Source of the DNA: Streptomyces canus | GTDB lineage: Bacteria; Actinomycetota; Actinomycetes; Streptomycetales; Streptomycetaceae | Reading direction: 5' to 3' | Length of the DNA stretch: 64,000 nucleotides | NCBI RefSeq assembly: GCF_001514145.1 | Contig: NZ_KQ948663.1 | Location: 421,927 to 485,926 of the forward strand | In this document: one piece after another, positions 47,922 through 57,881 of the stretch | Position numbering within the stretch: position 1 is the first letter of the stretch | Layout: each line of letters begins with the position of its first letter | Position numbers and translations under genes: made by a program | The notes under the pieces: model-generated | Seen by the model: only the letters and a program-made list of their open reading frames with translations | The model's database searches: none | Told to the model about the DNA's origin: nothing

Positions 47922-48507
47922 GCGCGGCAAGCCCCCGGTCGAGCCCGTCACGCTCAAGATCCTGGTGGCCGGCGGCTTCGGCGTGGGCAAGACCACGTTC
48001 GTGGGCGCGGTCAGCGAGATCAGGCCGCTGCGCACCGAGGAACTTCTGACCGAGGCAGGGCGCCCGGTCGACGACACCAGCGGTGTCGAGGGCAAGCGCA
48101 CCACCACTGTCGCCATGGACTTCGGACGCATCACCCTGCGCGAGGACCTGGTGCTGTACCTGTTCGGCACACCCGGGCAGGAACGGTTCTGGTTCATGTG
48201 GGACGAGCTCTCCGAAGGTGCCCTCGGAGCCGTCGTGCTGGCCGACACCCGCCGCCTGGAGGACTGCTTCGCGGCCGTCGACTACTTCGAGCGGCGCTCC
48301 ATACCCTTCCTCGTCGGCGTCAACTGCTTCGACGGAGCGATCCGTTACCCGGAGGAGGATGTACGCCAGGCTCTCGACCTCGACGAGGACGTACCGATCG
48401 TGCTGTGCGACGCGCGGCACAAGCAGTCGGTCAAGGACGTCCTCGTGGGCGTCGTCCAGCACGCCATGGCGTACTCGGCGCGGCGCCGTCAGAGCGTCAC
48501 CACCTGA
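47902..48507 (+). CDS. Conservon small Ras-like GTPase (CvnD-like)
   Basis: A 201-residue MglA/Ras-like GTPase. G1 is GGFGVGKTTFVGAVSE, the G3 region is LYLFGTPGQERFWFMWDEL, and VGVNCFDGA replaces the usual NKxD. It should cycle with the roadblock protein and the sensor kinase. ATG 47902 has CAGGAGAAGAG upstream, inside the last codons of the 5-oxoprolinase gene. A strong hairpin ends the transcript. Confidence 0.93.
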
Positions 48508-48516
48508 GACACGGGT

Positions 48517-48552
48517 GCGGCCCGTACCCCCGCCGACAGGGGTACGGGTCGC
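48517..48552. terminator. Terminator between the GTPase and glpK
   Basis: GCGGCCCGTACCCC and GGGGTACGGGTCGC pair over 14 positions with one G-T wobble and an 8-nt loop, followed by GGCTTTTC. It lies between convergent genes and can serve both. Confidence 0.8.
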
Positions 48553-48578
48553 GGCTTTTCGGCACCACGCGCGCGTGC

Positions 48579-50090
<1,512 letters not shown>

Positions 50091-50120
50091 GACGTCCCCT
50101 TCGTCGGTTCCTGCACAAGG

Positions 50121-50190
50121 CTGCGTTTCACGGGCTGCGTCTCACGAGGACTGCGTTTCACAAGGGCTGTGTTCAGAAGGCTGCGTTGAA
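50121..50190. repeat. Degenerate 11-bp tandem repeats between glpF and glpK
   Basis: CTGCGTTTCAC occurs at 50121-50131 and 50151-50161, CTGCGTCTCAC at 50135-50145, with weaker relatives at 50167 (CTGTGTTCAG) and 50181 (CTGCGTTGAA, inside the glpF 3' end). Unit starts are 14-16 bp apart. Confidence 0.7.
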
Positions 50191-50898
50191 GATCACCCCG
50201 GCCAGCGCCCCGCCGATCAGCGGTCCCACCACCGGGATCCACGCGTAACTCCAGTCCGAGGTGCCCTTGTGGGGAATCGGCAGCAGGGCGTGGACGATGC
50301 GCGGGCCCAGGTCACGGGCCGGGTTGATGGCGTATCCGGTGGGCCCGCCGAGTGACAGACCGATGCCGACGACCAGGAAGGCGACGACGAGGACAGCGGT
50401 GCCGGACTCGCCGAGTCCCTTGGTGAGGCCGAAGGCCAGGATCGGCAGGACCAGGCCGATCGTCGCGATGATCTCCGTGACCAGGTTCGCCACGGGGTTG
50501 CGGATCGCGGGCGCGGTGGAGAAGATCCCGAGCGTCGGCTGGGCGATCTCGTCGTCGGCGTTGGCCTGGAACTGAGCGAAGTAGACCAGCCAGCACAGGA
50601 CCGCCCCGAGCATCGCGCCGACCATCTGACCGGCGATGTAGAGGGGAACCTGGTCCCAGTCCCCGGTGTCGATGGCGATCCCGAGGGTCACGGCGGGGTT
50701 GAGATGCCCGCCGGACAGCGGTGCGGCGGTGTACGCCCCGGCGAGCACGCCGAAGCCCCAGCCGAACGCGATGACGACCCAGCCGGAGTCCTTCGCCTTG
50801 GAATAGTTGAGTACGACGGCGGCGACCACGCCGGCGCCGAAGAGGATCAGAATCGCCGTACCGATGACCTCACCGAGGAATACGTCTCCGTTGCTCAT
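50173..50898 (-). CDS. glpF: Glycerol uptake facilitator (MIP family)
   Basis: A 241-residue aquaglyceroporin with six membrane segments and the two half-helices bearing HLNPAVTLG and YAINPARDLG, the NPA pair lining the pore. The Asp after the second NPAR favours glycerol over water. ATG 50898 is chosen because the first helix starts right after. It precedes glpK and lets glycerol in for phosphorylation. Confidence 0.94.
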   Translation of the reverse strand: MSNGDVFLGEVIGTAILILFGAGVVAAVVLNYSKAKDSGWVVIAFGWGFGVLAGAYTAAPLSGGHLNPAVTLGIAIDTGDWDQVPLYIAGQMVGAMLGAVLCWLVYFAQFQANADDEIAQPTLGIFSTAPAIRNPVANLVTEIIATIGLVLPILAFGLTKGLGESGTAVLVVAFLVVGIGLSLGGPTGYAINPARDLGPRIVHALLPIPHKGTSDWSYAWIPVVGPLIGGALAGVIFNAAF

Positions 50899-51255
50899 GG
50901 CGGCTCCTAGGCCCTGGCCCGGGACGTTCCCGCCCCGGTCCTCCGTGCAGGGTTGCGGTTCCCTTGGCGAACTGCCGAGGGCAAGGAGAATCCCGCGCCC
51001 CGCCCGGCGTCCGCGACGAGCGTGCCGTCGCAGCCGAATCGCCCGTGGGGGAGTGGGCCTGAGCTCGTGGGGGCCCGCGCGGCGTGGTGCCTGGATACGC
51101 CGAGAATGTACGGCGATGTCGACTGACACCGGAAGTGTTCACCGGGCCCCGGGGGGCGTCAAGGTCGCCGACGGCAACGGTTGGGACGGGCGGCCGAACC
51201 GCCTCGACCAACGGGCAGGACCGGCCGGAGCCCGAACGGCACCCACGGCCGTGCT
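50899..51255. other. 357-bp gap upstream of glpF
   Basis: No gene is convincing here; it should hold the glpFK promoter. Read leftward, TTGACG (51162-51157) with a 17-nt spacer to AACACT (51139-51134) is the best but weak candidate. No clear regulator palindrome was found. Confidence 0.35.
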
Positions 51256-52908
51256 TCAGCCCCTCCCCGGCTCCGCCACCGCGTACCCCGTCGAAGCGGC
51301 CTCCGCGCCCGCTGAGCGCCGGATCTCGTGCCCGGGCAGCCCTGCCCGCCCCACGACCCAACTCGCCCCGCTGAGCGCCTTCGCGGCCTTCTTCAGCGGC
51401 GCCAGACACGCGGCCGCCTCCCTGTGGTCCGCCACACTGCCGGGCAGGCACTCCACCGTGGCCAGGGACAGGGTCACGGGCCGCCCGCCCGCGGCCCAGG
51501 GCGCGTCCAGCACGGCGGCGGCCAGCGGAGCGAGCTCCTCCGGGTCCGCCAGCACCAGGAAGTCGTCCCCGCCGATGTGCCCCACGCGCGTGGTGCCGGT
51601 CGCCGCGTGCTGCAGCAAGCGTCCCACCGCGCGGATGAGTTCGTCGCCCGCAGCGAACCCGGCCCCGTCGTTGACCTGCTTGAATTGGTCGACGTCCAGC
51701 CAGCTCAGCGCGAACGTCCGCCCGGCCGCGATACGACGGTCCACCTCACCCGTGATCGCGTCCGAACCCGGCAGCCGGGTCAGCGGATTGAGCCCGGCCG
51801 CCTCCTCCACCCGGGTCTCGCTCAGCGCCCGTACGAGATCCGCGAGCCGTACGGCCCCCACGCAGCGGCCGTGCCGGTCGACCACGGCCACGTCGTCCGA
51901 CGTACGGTCCCGGTCGCCCACGGCGACCACGTCCAGTACCTCCCACGCGGTGGCGTCGATCCCCACCGTCCGCGGTGGATCGCCGAGCTTCGCCGCGGGG
52001 CGTTCGGCGTACAGGGCGTGTCCGTAGCGGCCCGACATCGACAGCAGGAAACGCGAGCGGTGCACCGAGCGGAACGGCACCCCGTTCCTGTCCACGAGCA
52101 GAACCCCCGACACGTCGGGCGATCCGGTCAGCAGCGCCCGCACCTGACCCGCGGAGGCGGTGGCCGGCAACAGCGCGGCGGGGCGCACGAACTCCCGTAC
52201 CGAAGGACCCGACCGCGGTGGCGGCGCGTCAAACGGGGAGGGGGGCGGAACGTACACCTCCGCCGCGGGAAGCCGGGAGGGCGGCGCGAACAGTGTGCCC
52301 TGCGCCAGCTGCGCCCCGGCCGACAGCGCGGCCCCGTACTGCAGTTCCGTCTCCACTCCCTCGACACAGAGGAGCGCGCCGACTTCGTCGCACAGGGTCC
52401 GCATCGCCCGTACCGCCGAAGGCCGGAACAGCAGCGACGCGTCGAGCTTCACGAGATCGGGCGACATGTCGACAAGCAGCCTCAGTGGTACGTCCCCGTC
52501 CCCCACACCGTCCGCGCTGATCCGGAAGCCCTGTCCCCGCAGCTCGGCGAGAGCCTCCAGCAGCGCCTGATGCGGTACATGCGTGTACGGCGGACCCACG
52601 TCGATCGTGACCTCCCACGGCAGCCGTCCCGCCTCACGTACGGCGTGGTGCAGCGGGGTGAGGCCGCCGAGGTCGGCGAGCGTGCCCGCGAACACGTTGA
52701 CGTGCAGCGGCAGCAAGGTTTCCCTGCGCACCGCCGCCCGCAGCGCCAACACGACGAGCCGACCGTCGACTTCGGGGTCGCGGCGGGCCTCCGCCAGGAT
52801 GTCGCCGGTCTCCGGGCGGGCGAGTATCTCCAGCCCTGCGACTCCGCCGGTGGCCAGATTGACCACCGGTTGGAAGGCGAAGCGGAGAGTGTCCGTCCAG
52901 GAGCGCAC
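51256..52908 (-). CDS. EAL-CBS-GGDEF c-di-GMP signalling protein
   Basis: A 550-residue cytoplasmic protein. The N-terminal EAL domain (about residues 1-240) shows EIL for EAL, HVNVF, ADGVGDG for DDFGTG, VKLDASL and CVEGVETELQ, so part of the metal site is changed. Two CBS-like stretches follow (LLVDRNGVPF, VAVVDRHGRCVGAV). The C-terminal GGDEF domain has GHIGGDDFLVLAD, with an acceptable GGDDF site. It may synthesise or sense c-di-GMP; phosphodiesterase activity is doubtful. In Streptomyces c-di-GMP acts through BldD to time development. The GTG start is tentative. Confidence 0.85.
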   Translation of the reverse strand: MRSWTDTLRFAFQPVVNLATGGVAGLEILARPETGDILAEARRDPEVDGRLVVLALRAAVRRETLLPLHVNVFAGTLADLGGLTPLHHAVREAGRLPWEVTIDVGPPYTHVPHQALLEALAELRGQGFRISADGVGDGDVPLRLLVDMSPDLVKLDASLLFRPSAVRAMRTLCDEVGALLCVEGVETELQYGAALSAGAQLAQGTLFAPPSRLPAAEVYVPPPSPFDAPPPRSGPSVREFVRPAALLPATASAGQVRALLTGSPDVSGVLLVDRNGVPFRSVHRSRFLLSMSGRYGHALYAERPAAKLGDPPRTVGIDATAWEVLDVVAVGDRDRTSDDVAVVDRHGRCVGAVRLADLVRALSETRVEEAAGLNPLTRLPGSDAITGEVDRRIAAGRTFALSWLDVDQFKQVNDGAGFAAGDELIRAVGRLLQHAATGTTRVGHIGGDDFLVLADPEELAPLAAAVLDAPWAAGGRPVTLSLATVECLPGSVADHREAAACLAPLKKAAKALSGASWVVGRAGLPGHEIRRSAGAEAASTGYAVAEPGRG

Positions 52909-53014
52909 GGGAGCATGATGGCGTCATTCGCGCACGCCCAACCGCAGTTCATGAGACGTTCACGCAGGATTCCGGGGCGCTCACGCAGCGTATGAGAACC
53001 CCCTTTCCCTCCGA

Positions 53015-54205
53015 TCACCTCACGGCGATCACCGCCGACCCGTGTCCGAACAGCCCCTGGTTGGCGGTGATCCCCACGCGTGCGTGCTCGACCTGCCGGG
53101 CACCCGCGTCGCCCCGCAACTGCCAGGTGAGCTCGCACACCTGGGCGATCGCCTGAGCCGGAACCGCCTCGCCGAAGGAGGCGAGTCCGCCGCTCGTGTT
53201 GACGGGTATGCGTCCGCCCGGTGCCGTCGCCCCCTCGCGCAGGAGCTTCGCGCCCTCGCCCTCTCCGCACAGTCCGAGGTCCTCGTACCACTGCAACTCC
53301 AGGGCCGTGGACAGGTCGTAGACCTCGGCGACGGAGAGTTCCTCCGGCCCGACGCCGGCCTCCTCGTAGGCCGCGCGCGCGATCGACGCGCGGAACGTCC
53401 CGGCGGTGGGCTCGACCGCGGCGGCGGAGTCCGTCGCGATGTCCGGAAGGTCCAGCACCGTGTTCGGATACGTCGGCGTCACCGTCGACACCGCCCGGAT
53501 CCGCACGGGCTCGACCACGCCCCTCCGCCGAGCGAACTCCATGCTGGAGAGCACGAGCGCCGCACCGCCGTCCGAGGTGGCGCATATGTCGAGCAGTCGC
53601 AGCGGATCCGCCACGACGGCGGAGGCCGCGACCTCTTCCGCGCTCACCCGCTTGCGGTACCGCGCATACGGATTCAGCGCCCCCAGGGCCGCGTTCTTCA
53701 CCTTGACCTGAGCGAAATCCTCCACCGTGTCCCCGTGCACGGCCATGCGGCGCCGCGCGTACAGCCCGAAGTAGGTCGGGTTGGTCGCGCCGAGAACCCG
53801 GAAGCGCAGCCAGTCCGGATCGTCGGGCCGGTCGCCGCCCGCGGGGCGGAAGAACCCTTTCGGCGCGGCATCGGCACCCACCACGAGCACTACATCGGCC
53901 AGTCCCGCGAGGACCTGTGCCCGCGCGGCGGCAACCGCCTGCGCCCCGGACGCGCACGCCGCGTACACGCTGGCGACACGGGCCCCCTGCCAGCCGAGCG
54001 CCTTGGCGAAGGTCGCCCCTGCCACATAGCCCGGATAACCGCCCCGCACGGTGTCCGCGCCGACGATCGAGCCGACGTCCCGCCACTCGAGGCCGGCGTC
54101 GGCCAGCGCCGCGCGGGCGGCCGCCACGCCGTACTCGACGAAGCCGCGCCCCCATTTGCCCCATGGGTGCATGCCCGCGCCGAGCACCGCCACCTCTCCT
54201 GTCAT
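53015..54205 (-). CDS. Thiolase family (SCP2/lipid-transfer) protein
   Basis: A 396-residue thiolase-fold protein of the SCP-x/acetyl-CoA acetyltransferase-like group. The nucleophilic Cys lies in SVYAACASGAQAV, and NTSGGLASFGEAVPAQAIAQ near the end carries the second active-site region. These proteins are commonly paired with DUF35 zinc-ribbon proteins in steroid side-chain and related degradation, and here the DUF35 gene overlaps it by an ATGA. The substrate is probably a sterol or branched acyl-CoA. Confidence 0.87.
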   Translation of the reverse strand: MTGEVAVLGAGMHPWGKWGRGFVEYGVAAARAALADAGLEWRDVGSIVGADTVRGGYPGYVAGATFAKALGWQGARVASVYAACASGAQAVAAARAQVLAGLADVVLVVGADAAPKGFFRPAGGDRPDDPDWLRFRVLGATNPTYFGLYARRRMAVHGDTVEDFAQVKVKNAALGALNPYARYRKRVSAEEVAASAVVADPLRLLDICATSDGGAALVLSSMEFARRRGVVEPVRIRAVSTVTPTYPNTVLDLPDIATDSAAAVEPTAGTFRASIARAAYEEAGVGPEELSVAEVYDLSTALELQWYEDLGLCGEGEGAKLLREGATAPGGRIPVNTSGGLASFGEAVPAQAIAQVCELTWQLRGDAGARQVEHARVGITANQGLFGHGSAVIAVR

Positions 54206-54648
54206 GCCGTCACCCCCCTCGGCCGCCAGTGCCACGTCGTCCAGACCGTCTCGCCGTCCTCATGGAGCACACCCGGGACGACCTCCACCTCCGCGCCCAC
54301 CGCCAGGTCGGCGACGGTCACCCCGGGAACCGCCTGCCCCAGCACCACGATCCGCTCGGCGGCCAGCTCCACAGCGATCAACGTGTACGGCTCCCACGGA
54401 AGTTCCGGATCGGTCACATACGGTGACGGAGGCCGGTACCGGCTGTCCGTGTACGACCAGACGCGACCGCGCCGCGAAAGGGGAATCTCCGCCAGATCGC
54501 CACTGTCGCATCCGGGGTTGCGGCAGTGGCTGTCCTCGCGCGGGAAGAAGACCGACGCGCAGGCGGAGCAGCGGGTCCCGAGAAGCGTGAAGTCGTCTCC
54601 CTCGCCGGCGAACCACCCGGTGACCACAGGTGTGCGTATGTGCGGCAA
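54202..54648 (-). CDS. DUF35 OB-fold zinc-ribbon protein
   Basis: A 148-residue DUF35 protein: an N-terminal rubredoxin-like zinc ribbon (CSACASVFFPREDSHCRNPGC) and a C-terminal OB-fold (GRVWSYTDSRYRPPSPYV to EVEVVPGVLHEDGE). Partners bind acyl-CoA or stabilise thiolases. TTG 54648 is chosen because GGGGAGGGG lies just ahead. Its stop overlaps the thiolase start, so they form a complex-encoding operon. Confidence 0.87.
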   Translation of the reverse strand: MPHIRTPVVTGWFAGEGDDFTLLGTRCSACASVFFPREDSHCRNPGCDSGDLAEIPLSRRGRVWSYTDSRYRPPSPYVTDPELPWEPYTLIAVELAAERIVVLGQAVPGVTVADLAVGAEVEVVPGVLHEDGETVWTTWHWRPRGVTA

Positions 54649-54749
54649 GACCCCTCCCCGGGCCGGATCTGACGGGACGTCAGAAGTGTTGCACGGGCGG
54701 CCGCAAAGAGGCAGAGGGCCCAACGGAACCGGACTACCCGATGATCAGA

Positions 54750-54765
54750 TACAGTCCGCCGCGTG
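54750..54765 (+). promoter_or_regulatory. -10 element of a leaderless Nudix transcript
   Basis: TACAGT (54750-54755) is 7 nt from GTG 54763, and no Shine-Dalgarno sequence is present. The -35 region is weak. Confidence 0.45.
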
Positions 54766-55299
54766 TCCGAAACTCAGCACTCCACCCCCAACTCCGTGCC
54801 CGGCTCTCACTGTTCGAGCTGCGGAGCGCCCTACGGAGAGGGCGTCGCAGGCTGGCCCCGCACCTGTCCCGCCTGCAACACGGTGGCCTACCGCAACCCC
54901 CTGCCGGTCGCCGTCGCACTCCAGCCCGTGTACGACACACAGGGCACCGCCCTGGTCGTCATCACCCGAACCATCGCCCCCGCGCGCGGAGGCATCGCGC
55001 TGCCCGGCGGTTACCTCGACGACCGTGAGGACTGGCGGCACGCCCTGGTCCGCGAACTCAAGGAAGAGACCGGCATCGACGCGGCGAGCCGCGACGTACG
55101 GCTCGTCGACGCGCTGAGCTCGCCCGACGGGCACCTGCTGCTGTTCGGGGTGTTGCCGGAGCGTCCCGCCGACGGCCTCCCGGCGCCCGCCGCCACCGAC
55201 GAGACGGAGGGCTGGCACCTCCTGCGCAGGCCGGAAGAGCTCGCCTTCCCGCTGCACACGCTGGCCGTGCGGGCCTGGTTCGAGGGCCGCTACGTCTGA
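54763..55299 (+). CDS. Nudix hydrolase with N-terminal zinc ribbon
   Basis: A 178-residue protein. Residues 17-45 hold a CxxC/CxxC zinc ribbon (CSSCG and CPACN). The Nudix box reads GGYLDDREDWRHALVRELKEETGI, matching Gx5Ex7REUxEExGU with Asp for the first Glu. This zinc-ribbon layout is found in NADH pyrophosphatase-like enzymes (NudC). The substrate is unknown. It diverges from the DUF35 gene and is convergent with the GH31 gene. Confidence 0.85.
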   Translation: MSETQHSTPNSVPGSHCSSCGAPYGEGVAGWPRTCPACNTVAYRNPLPVAVALQPVYDTQGTALVVITRTIAPARGGIALPGGYLDDREDWRHALVRELKEETGIDAASRDVRLVDALSSPDGHLLLFGVLPERPADGLPAPAATDETEGWHLLRRPEELAFPLHTLAVRAWFEGRYV

Positions 55300-55302
55300 T
55301 CC

Positions 55303-57669
55303 TCAGCGCGCTCCCAGCCCGCGCAGCCGCACCGGGTGGGACGGCTCGCTCACGCCGTCCTCGCCCTCCCGCTGAACGACCACCTTCCGGCCCTCCCAGC
55401 GGGCGACGTAGCGTTCGATCTCCGGTTCGTCCCAACCGTCGCCCGCGTCCGCAACGACCAGTCCGCCCCCGCTCCGCCCACGGGCGGGCGCCCACACCTC
55501 CAGTTCGAGACCGCCGTCGTCCCCCCGCACCGGAATGACGGCGCCCGCGCGCGCGAGTACCGGAATCCGCGACAGCGGGGCGTCGACGAGCACCTGTCCC
55601 GGCCCCTCATAGACCTGTTCCGTGGCCGTGTCGTACCAGCGCCCCCGCGGCAGCTGAACTGCGCGCCGGTCACTGCCCGGATCGAGCACCGGTGCCACGA
55701 GCAGGCAGTCACCCAGCAAGAAGGCGTCCTCGCAGTCCCGCAGGGCACGGTCCTCGGGCGCGGACCACCACACGGGCCGGACATAAGGCGCACCGGTACG
55801 CCGGGCCAACTGAGCGAGCGTCATGAAGTACGGCAGCAGCCGCCGGCGTTCCACGAGCGCCACGCGCGCGTGCTCCAGCACCTCGGCTCCGAACTCCCAC
55901 GGCTCCCTGCGCCCTGCCCGCAGACTCGCGTGGGTACGGAACAACGGCAGGTAGGCGCCGAGTTGGAACCACCGCAGATACAGCTCGGGCGAGGGGTGCC
56001 CGTCGTAGCCGCCCACGTCGGGCCCCGAGTACGGCACCCCGCACAGCCCGAGCCCCATCACGAGCGACAGCGAAGCACGCAGCCCCGGCCAGCCGGTGGC
56101 CACGTCACCGGACCAGGTGCCGCCGTATCGCTGCATGCCGGCCCATCCGGAACGCGAGAACAGGAAGGGCCGCTCGTCCGGCACCAGGTCGCGCAGACCC
56201 TCGTACCCGGCCTGGGCCATGCACAGCGCATAGACGTTGTGCGCCTCCCGGTGGTCACCGCTGCGGTCCTCCAGGGAGTGCCTGGCCGAACGCGGCAGGG
56301 TGGACTCACCGAACGCGTTGAAGGACGTGGGCTCGTTCATGTCGTGCCAGAAGCCCTTGAACCCCGCCGTGACCCTCTCCTGGTAGAGGCGACCCCACCA
56401 CGCACGCACGCGTGCGTGCGTGAAGTCCGGATAGACCGCCTCCCCGGGCCACACGACCCCTTGCACGAGCCGCCCCGACGCGTCCCGCACGAAGGCGTCC
56501 TCGACCGTCCCGCTGTCATGGACGGCGTTGCCAGGCGCGGCCTTGACCGCCGGGTTGACGATCGACACCAGCCGGATCCCGTCCCGCAGCAGTTCCTCGG
56601 CCAGTTGCGGCAGCTTGGGAAACCGCTCCTGGTCGACCGTGAACACCTGGTGCTCGTCGTAGTGGTCGATGTCCAGATGGACGGCATCGAGCGGCAGCGC
56701 CCGCTCCTGGTACCCGGCGACGATCCGCCGTACCTCCTGCTCACTGCCGAAGCCCCAGCGGGCGTGATGATGACCGAGCGCCCAGGACGGCGGCAACGCG
56801 GGCGCACCGGTCAGCGAGGCCCAGGCGAGCAGCACGCGCGCGGGAGTGCCCACCATCACCCAGCAGCGCAGCGGACCGCCGGCCATCCGCAGCTCGGACA
56901 TCCCCACTTGGTCGTGTCCTGAACCGGCGCCCTCCTCGCCCTCCCGCAGGGTCACGGTGCCGTCCCACGAGGTGTCGTGGAACACGAGATGGGTGGCGGC
57001 GTCGGCCACCACCAGTTGCACCGGCATCGTGACGTACAGCGGATCGTCCCCCGGCCCGAACGCCCGGCCCGGGTCGGTGTTCCACAGCCGGTACGTCCCG
57101 TCCCGCAACCGAGGCCCCGACGCCCGTCCCCCCAGCCCGAAGAACCGGGCGTCGGCGGCCACCTCCGACCGCTGCATCCAGCGCGCCTCGCCGCCGCCCA
57201 CCGGCTCCCACCAGCGGGGCGGCAGATCCCGGCGCAGGATCACCCCGCCGGGCGTACGCACCTCGACCGCTCCGTGCCGCGACACCACGACCGTCGCCCG
57301 CTCGGCCACGACCCGCCAGCCGCCGTCCTTGTCCGGCTCCAGGACCGCCCGGGGATCCGGCTCCGGGCAACGGCCCACCAGCGCGTACGACGGTTCCGGC
57401 TCGGCCCCGTCCCACCCCCAGAAGACCGCCCCGTTCACCGCGACGACGATCCGCAGCTCGGAGCGGTTGAACCGTATGACGCCCCCGCCCGGACCTGACT
57501 CGACCTCCCGCATCGGCCCCGGCACCCGCGCCCGCTCTGCCCCCCGTGCCGGCAGCCCGACGGCGTCGATGCGCCTCCTGCGCCACGCGGCGCGCACGGT
57601 ACGCAACCCCTGGGGCGCCCCCGCCGAACCAACCGCCTTCACCGAACGCACCAGGTCACGACCGTTCAT
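55303..57669 (-). CDS. GH31 alpha-glucosidase/alpha-xylosidase family enzyme
   Basis: A 788-residue family 31 glycoside hydrolase. The nucleophile Asp is in FWHDMNEPTSF, and YGGTWSGDVATGW contains the acid/base Asp. The N-terminal beta-rich domain and the PVWWSAPEDRALRDCEDAFLLGDCLLVAPV region are typical. There is no signal peptide, so it acts on internalised alpha-linked sugars. No sugar transporter or LacI regulator is next to it, so the substrate is open. Confidence 0.9.
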   Translation of the reverse strand: MNGRDLVRSVKAVGSAGAPQGLRTVRAAWRRRRIDAVGLPARGAERARVPGPMREVESGPGGGVIRFNRSELRIVVAVNGAVFWGWDGAEPEPSYALVGRCPEPDPRAVLEPDKDGGWRVVAERATVVVSRHGAVEVRTPGGVILRRDLPPRWWEPVGGGEARWMQRSEVAADARFFGLGGRASGPRLRDGTYRLWNTDPGRAFGPGDDPLYVTMPVQLVVADAATHLVFHDTSWDGTVTLREGEEGAGSGHDQVGMSELRMAGGPLRCWVMVGTPARVLLAWASLTGAPALPPSWALGHHHARWGFGSEQEVRRIVAGYQERALPLDAVHLDIDHYDEHQVFTVDQERFPKLPQLAEELLRDGIRLVSIVNPAVKAAPGNAVHDSGTVEDAFVRDASGRLVQGVVWPGEAVYPDFTHARVRAWWGRLYQERVTAGFKGFWHDMNEPTSFNAFGESTLPRSARHSLEDRSGDHREAHNVYALCMAQAGYEGLRDLVPDERPFLFSRSGWAGMQRYGGTWSGDVATGWPGLRASLSLVMGLGLCGVPYSGPDVGGYDGHPSPELYLRWFQLGAYLPLFRTHASLRAGRREPWEFGAEVLEHARVALVERRRLLPYFMTLAQLARRTGAPYVRPVWWSAPEDRALRDCEDAFLLGDCLLVAPVLDPGSDRRAVQLPRGRWYDTATEQVYEGPGQVLVDAPLSRIPVLARAGAVIPVRGDDGGLELEVWAPARGRSGGGLVVADAGDGWDEPEIERYVARWEGRKVVVQREGEDGVSEPSHPVRLRGLGAR

Positions 57670-57881
57670 GCTGCTCACCCTGCCACTCACTGGTTCACCC
57701 GCGCGTGTCGTTCAACTGGCGTTCACCCGTGCCGGGGCCACATCTTCACGACACGGACTGTGTGGGGCGCACCCTGGCGTAGAAGTTGATCACATGGCAT
57801 CGTCCCTGTCAGCCGCGTCACGCGCACACCCCTGGCCCGTGCGCGGGAGACGCACACGACGCGCACAGTCCGGGAGCCCCC

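Noticed and set aside
50121..50190. CRISPR array
   Set aside because: Units are 11 bp, imperfect, with 3-6 bp between them, and no cas genes are present.
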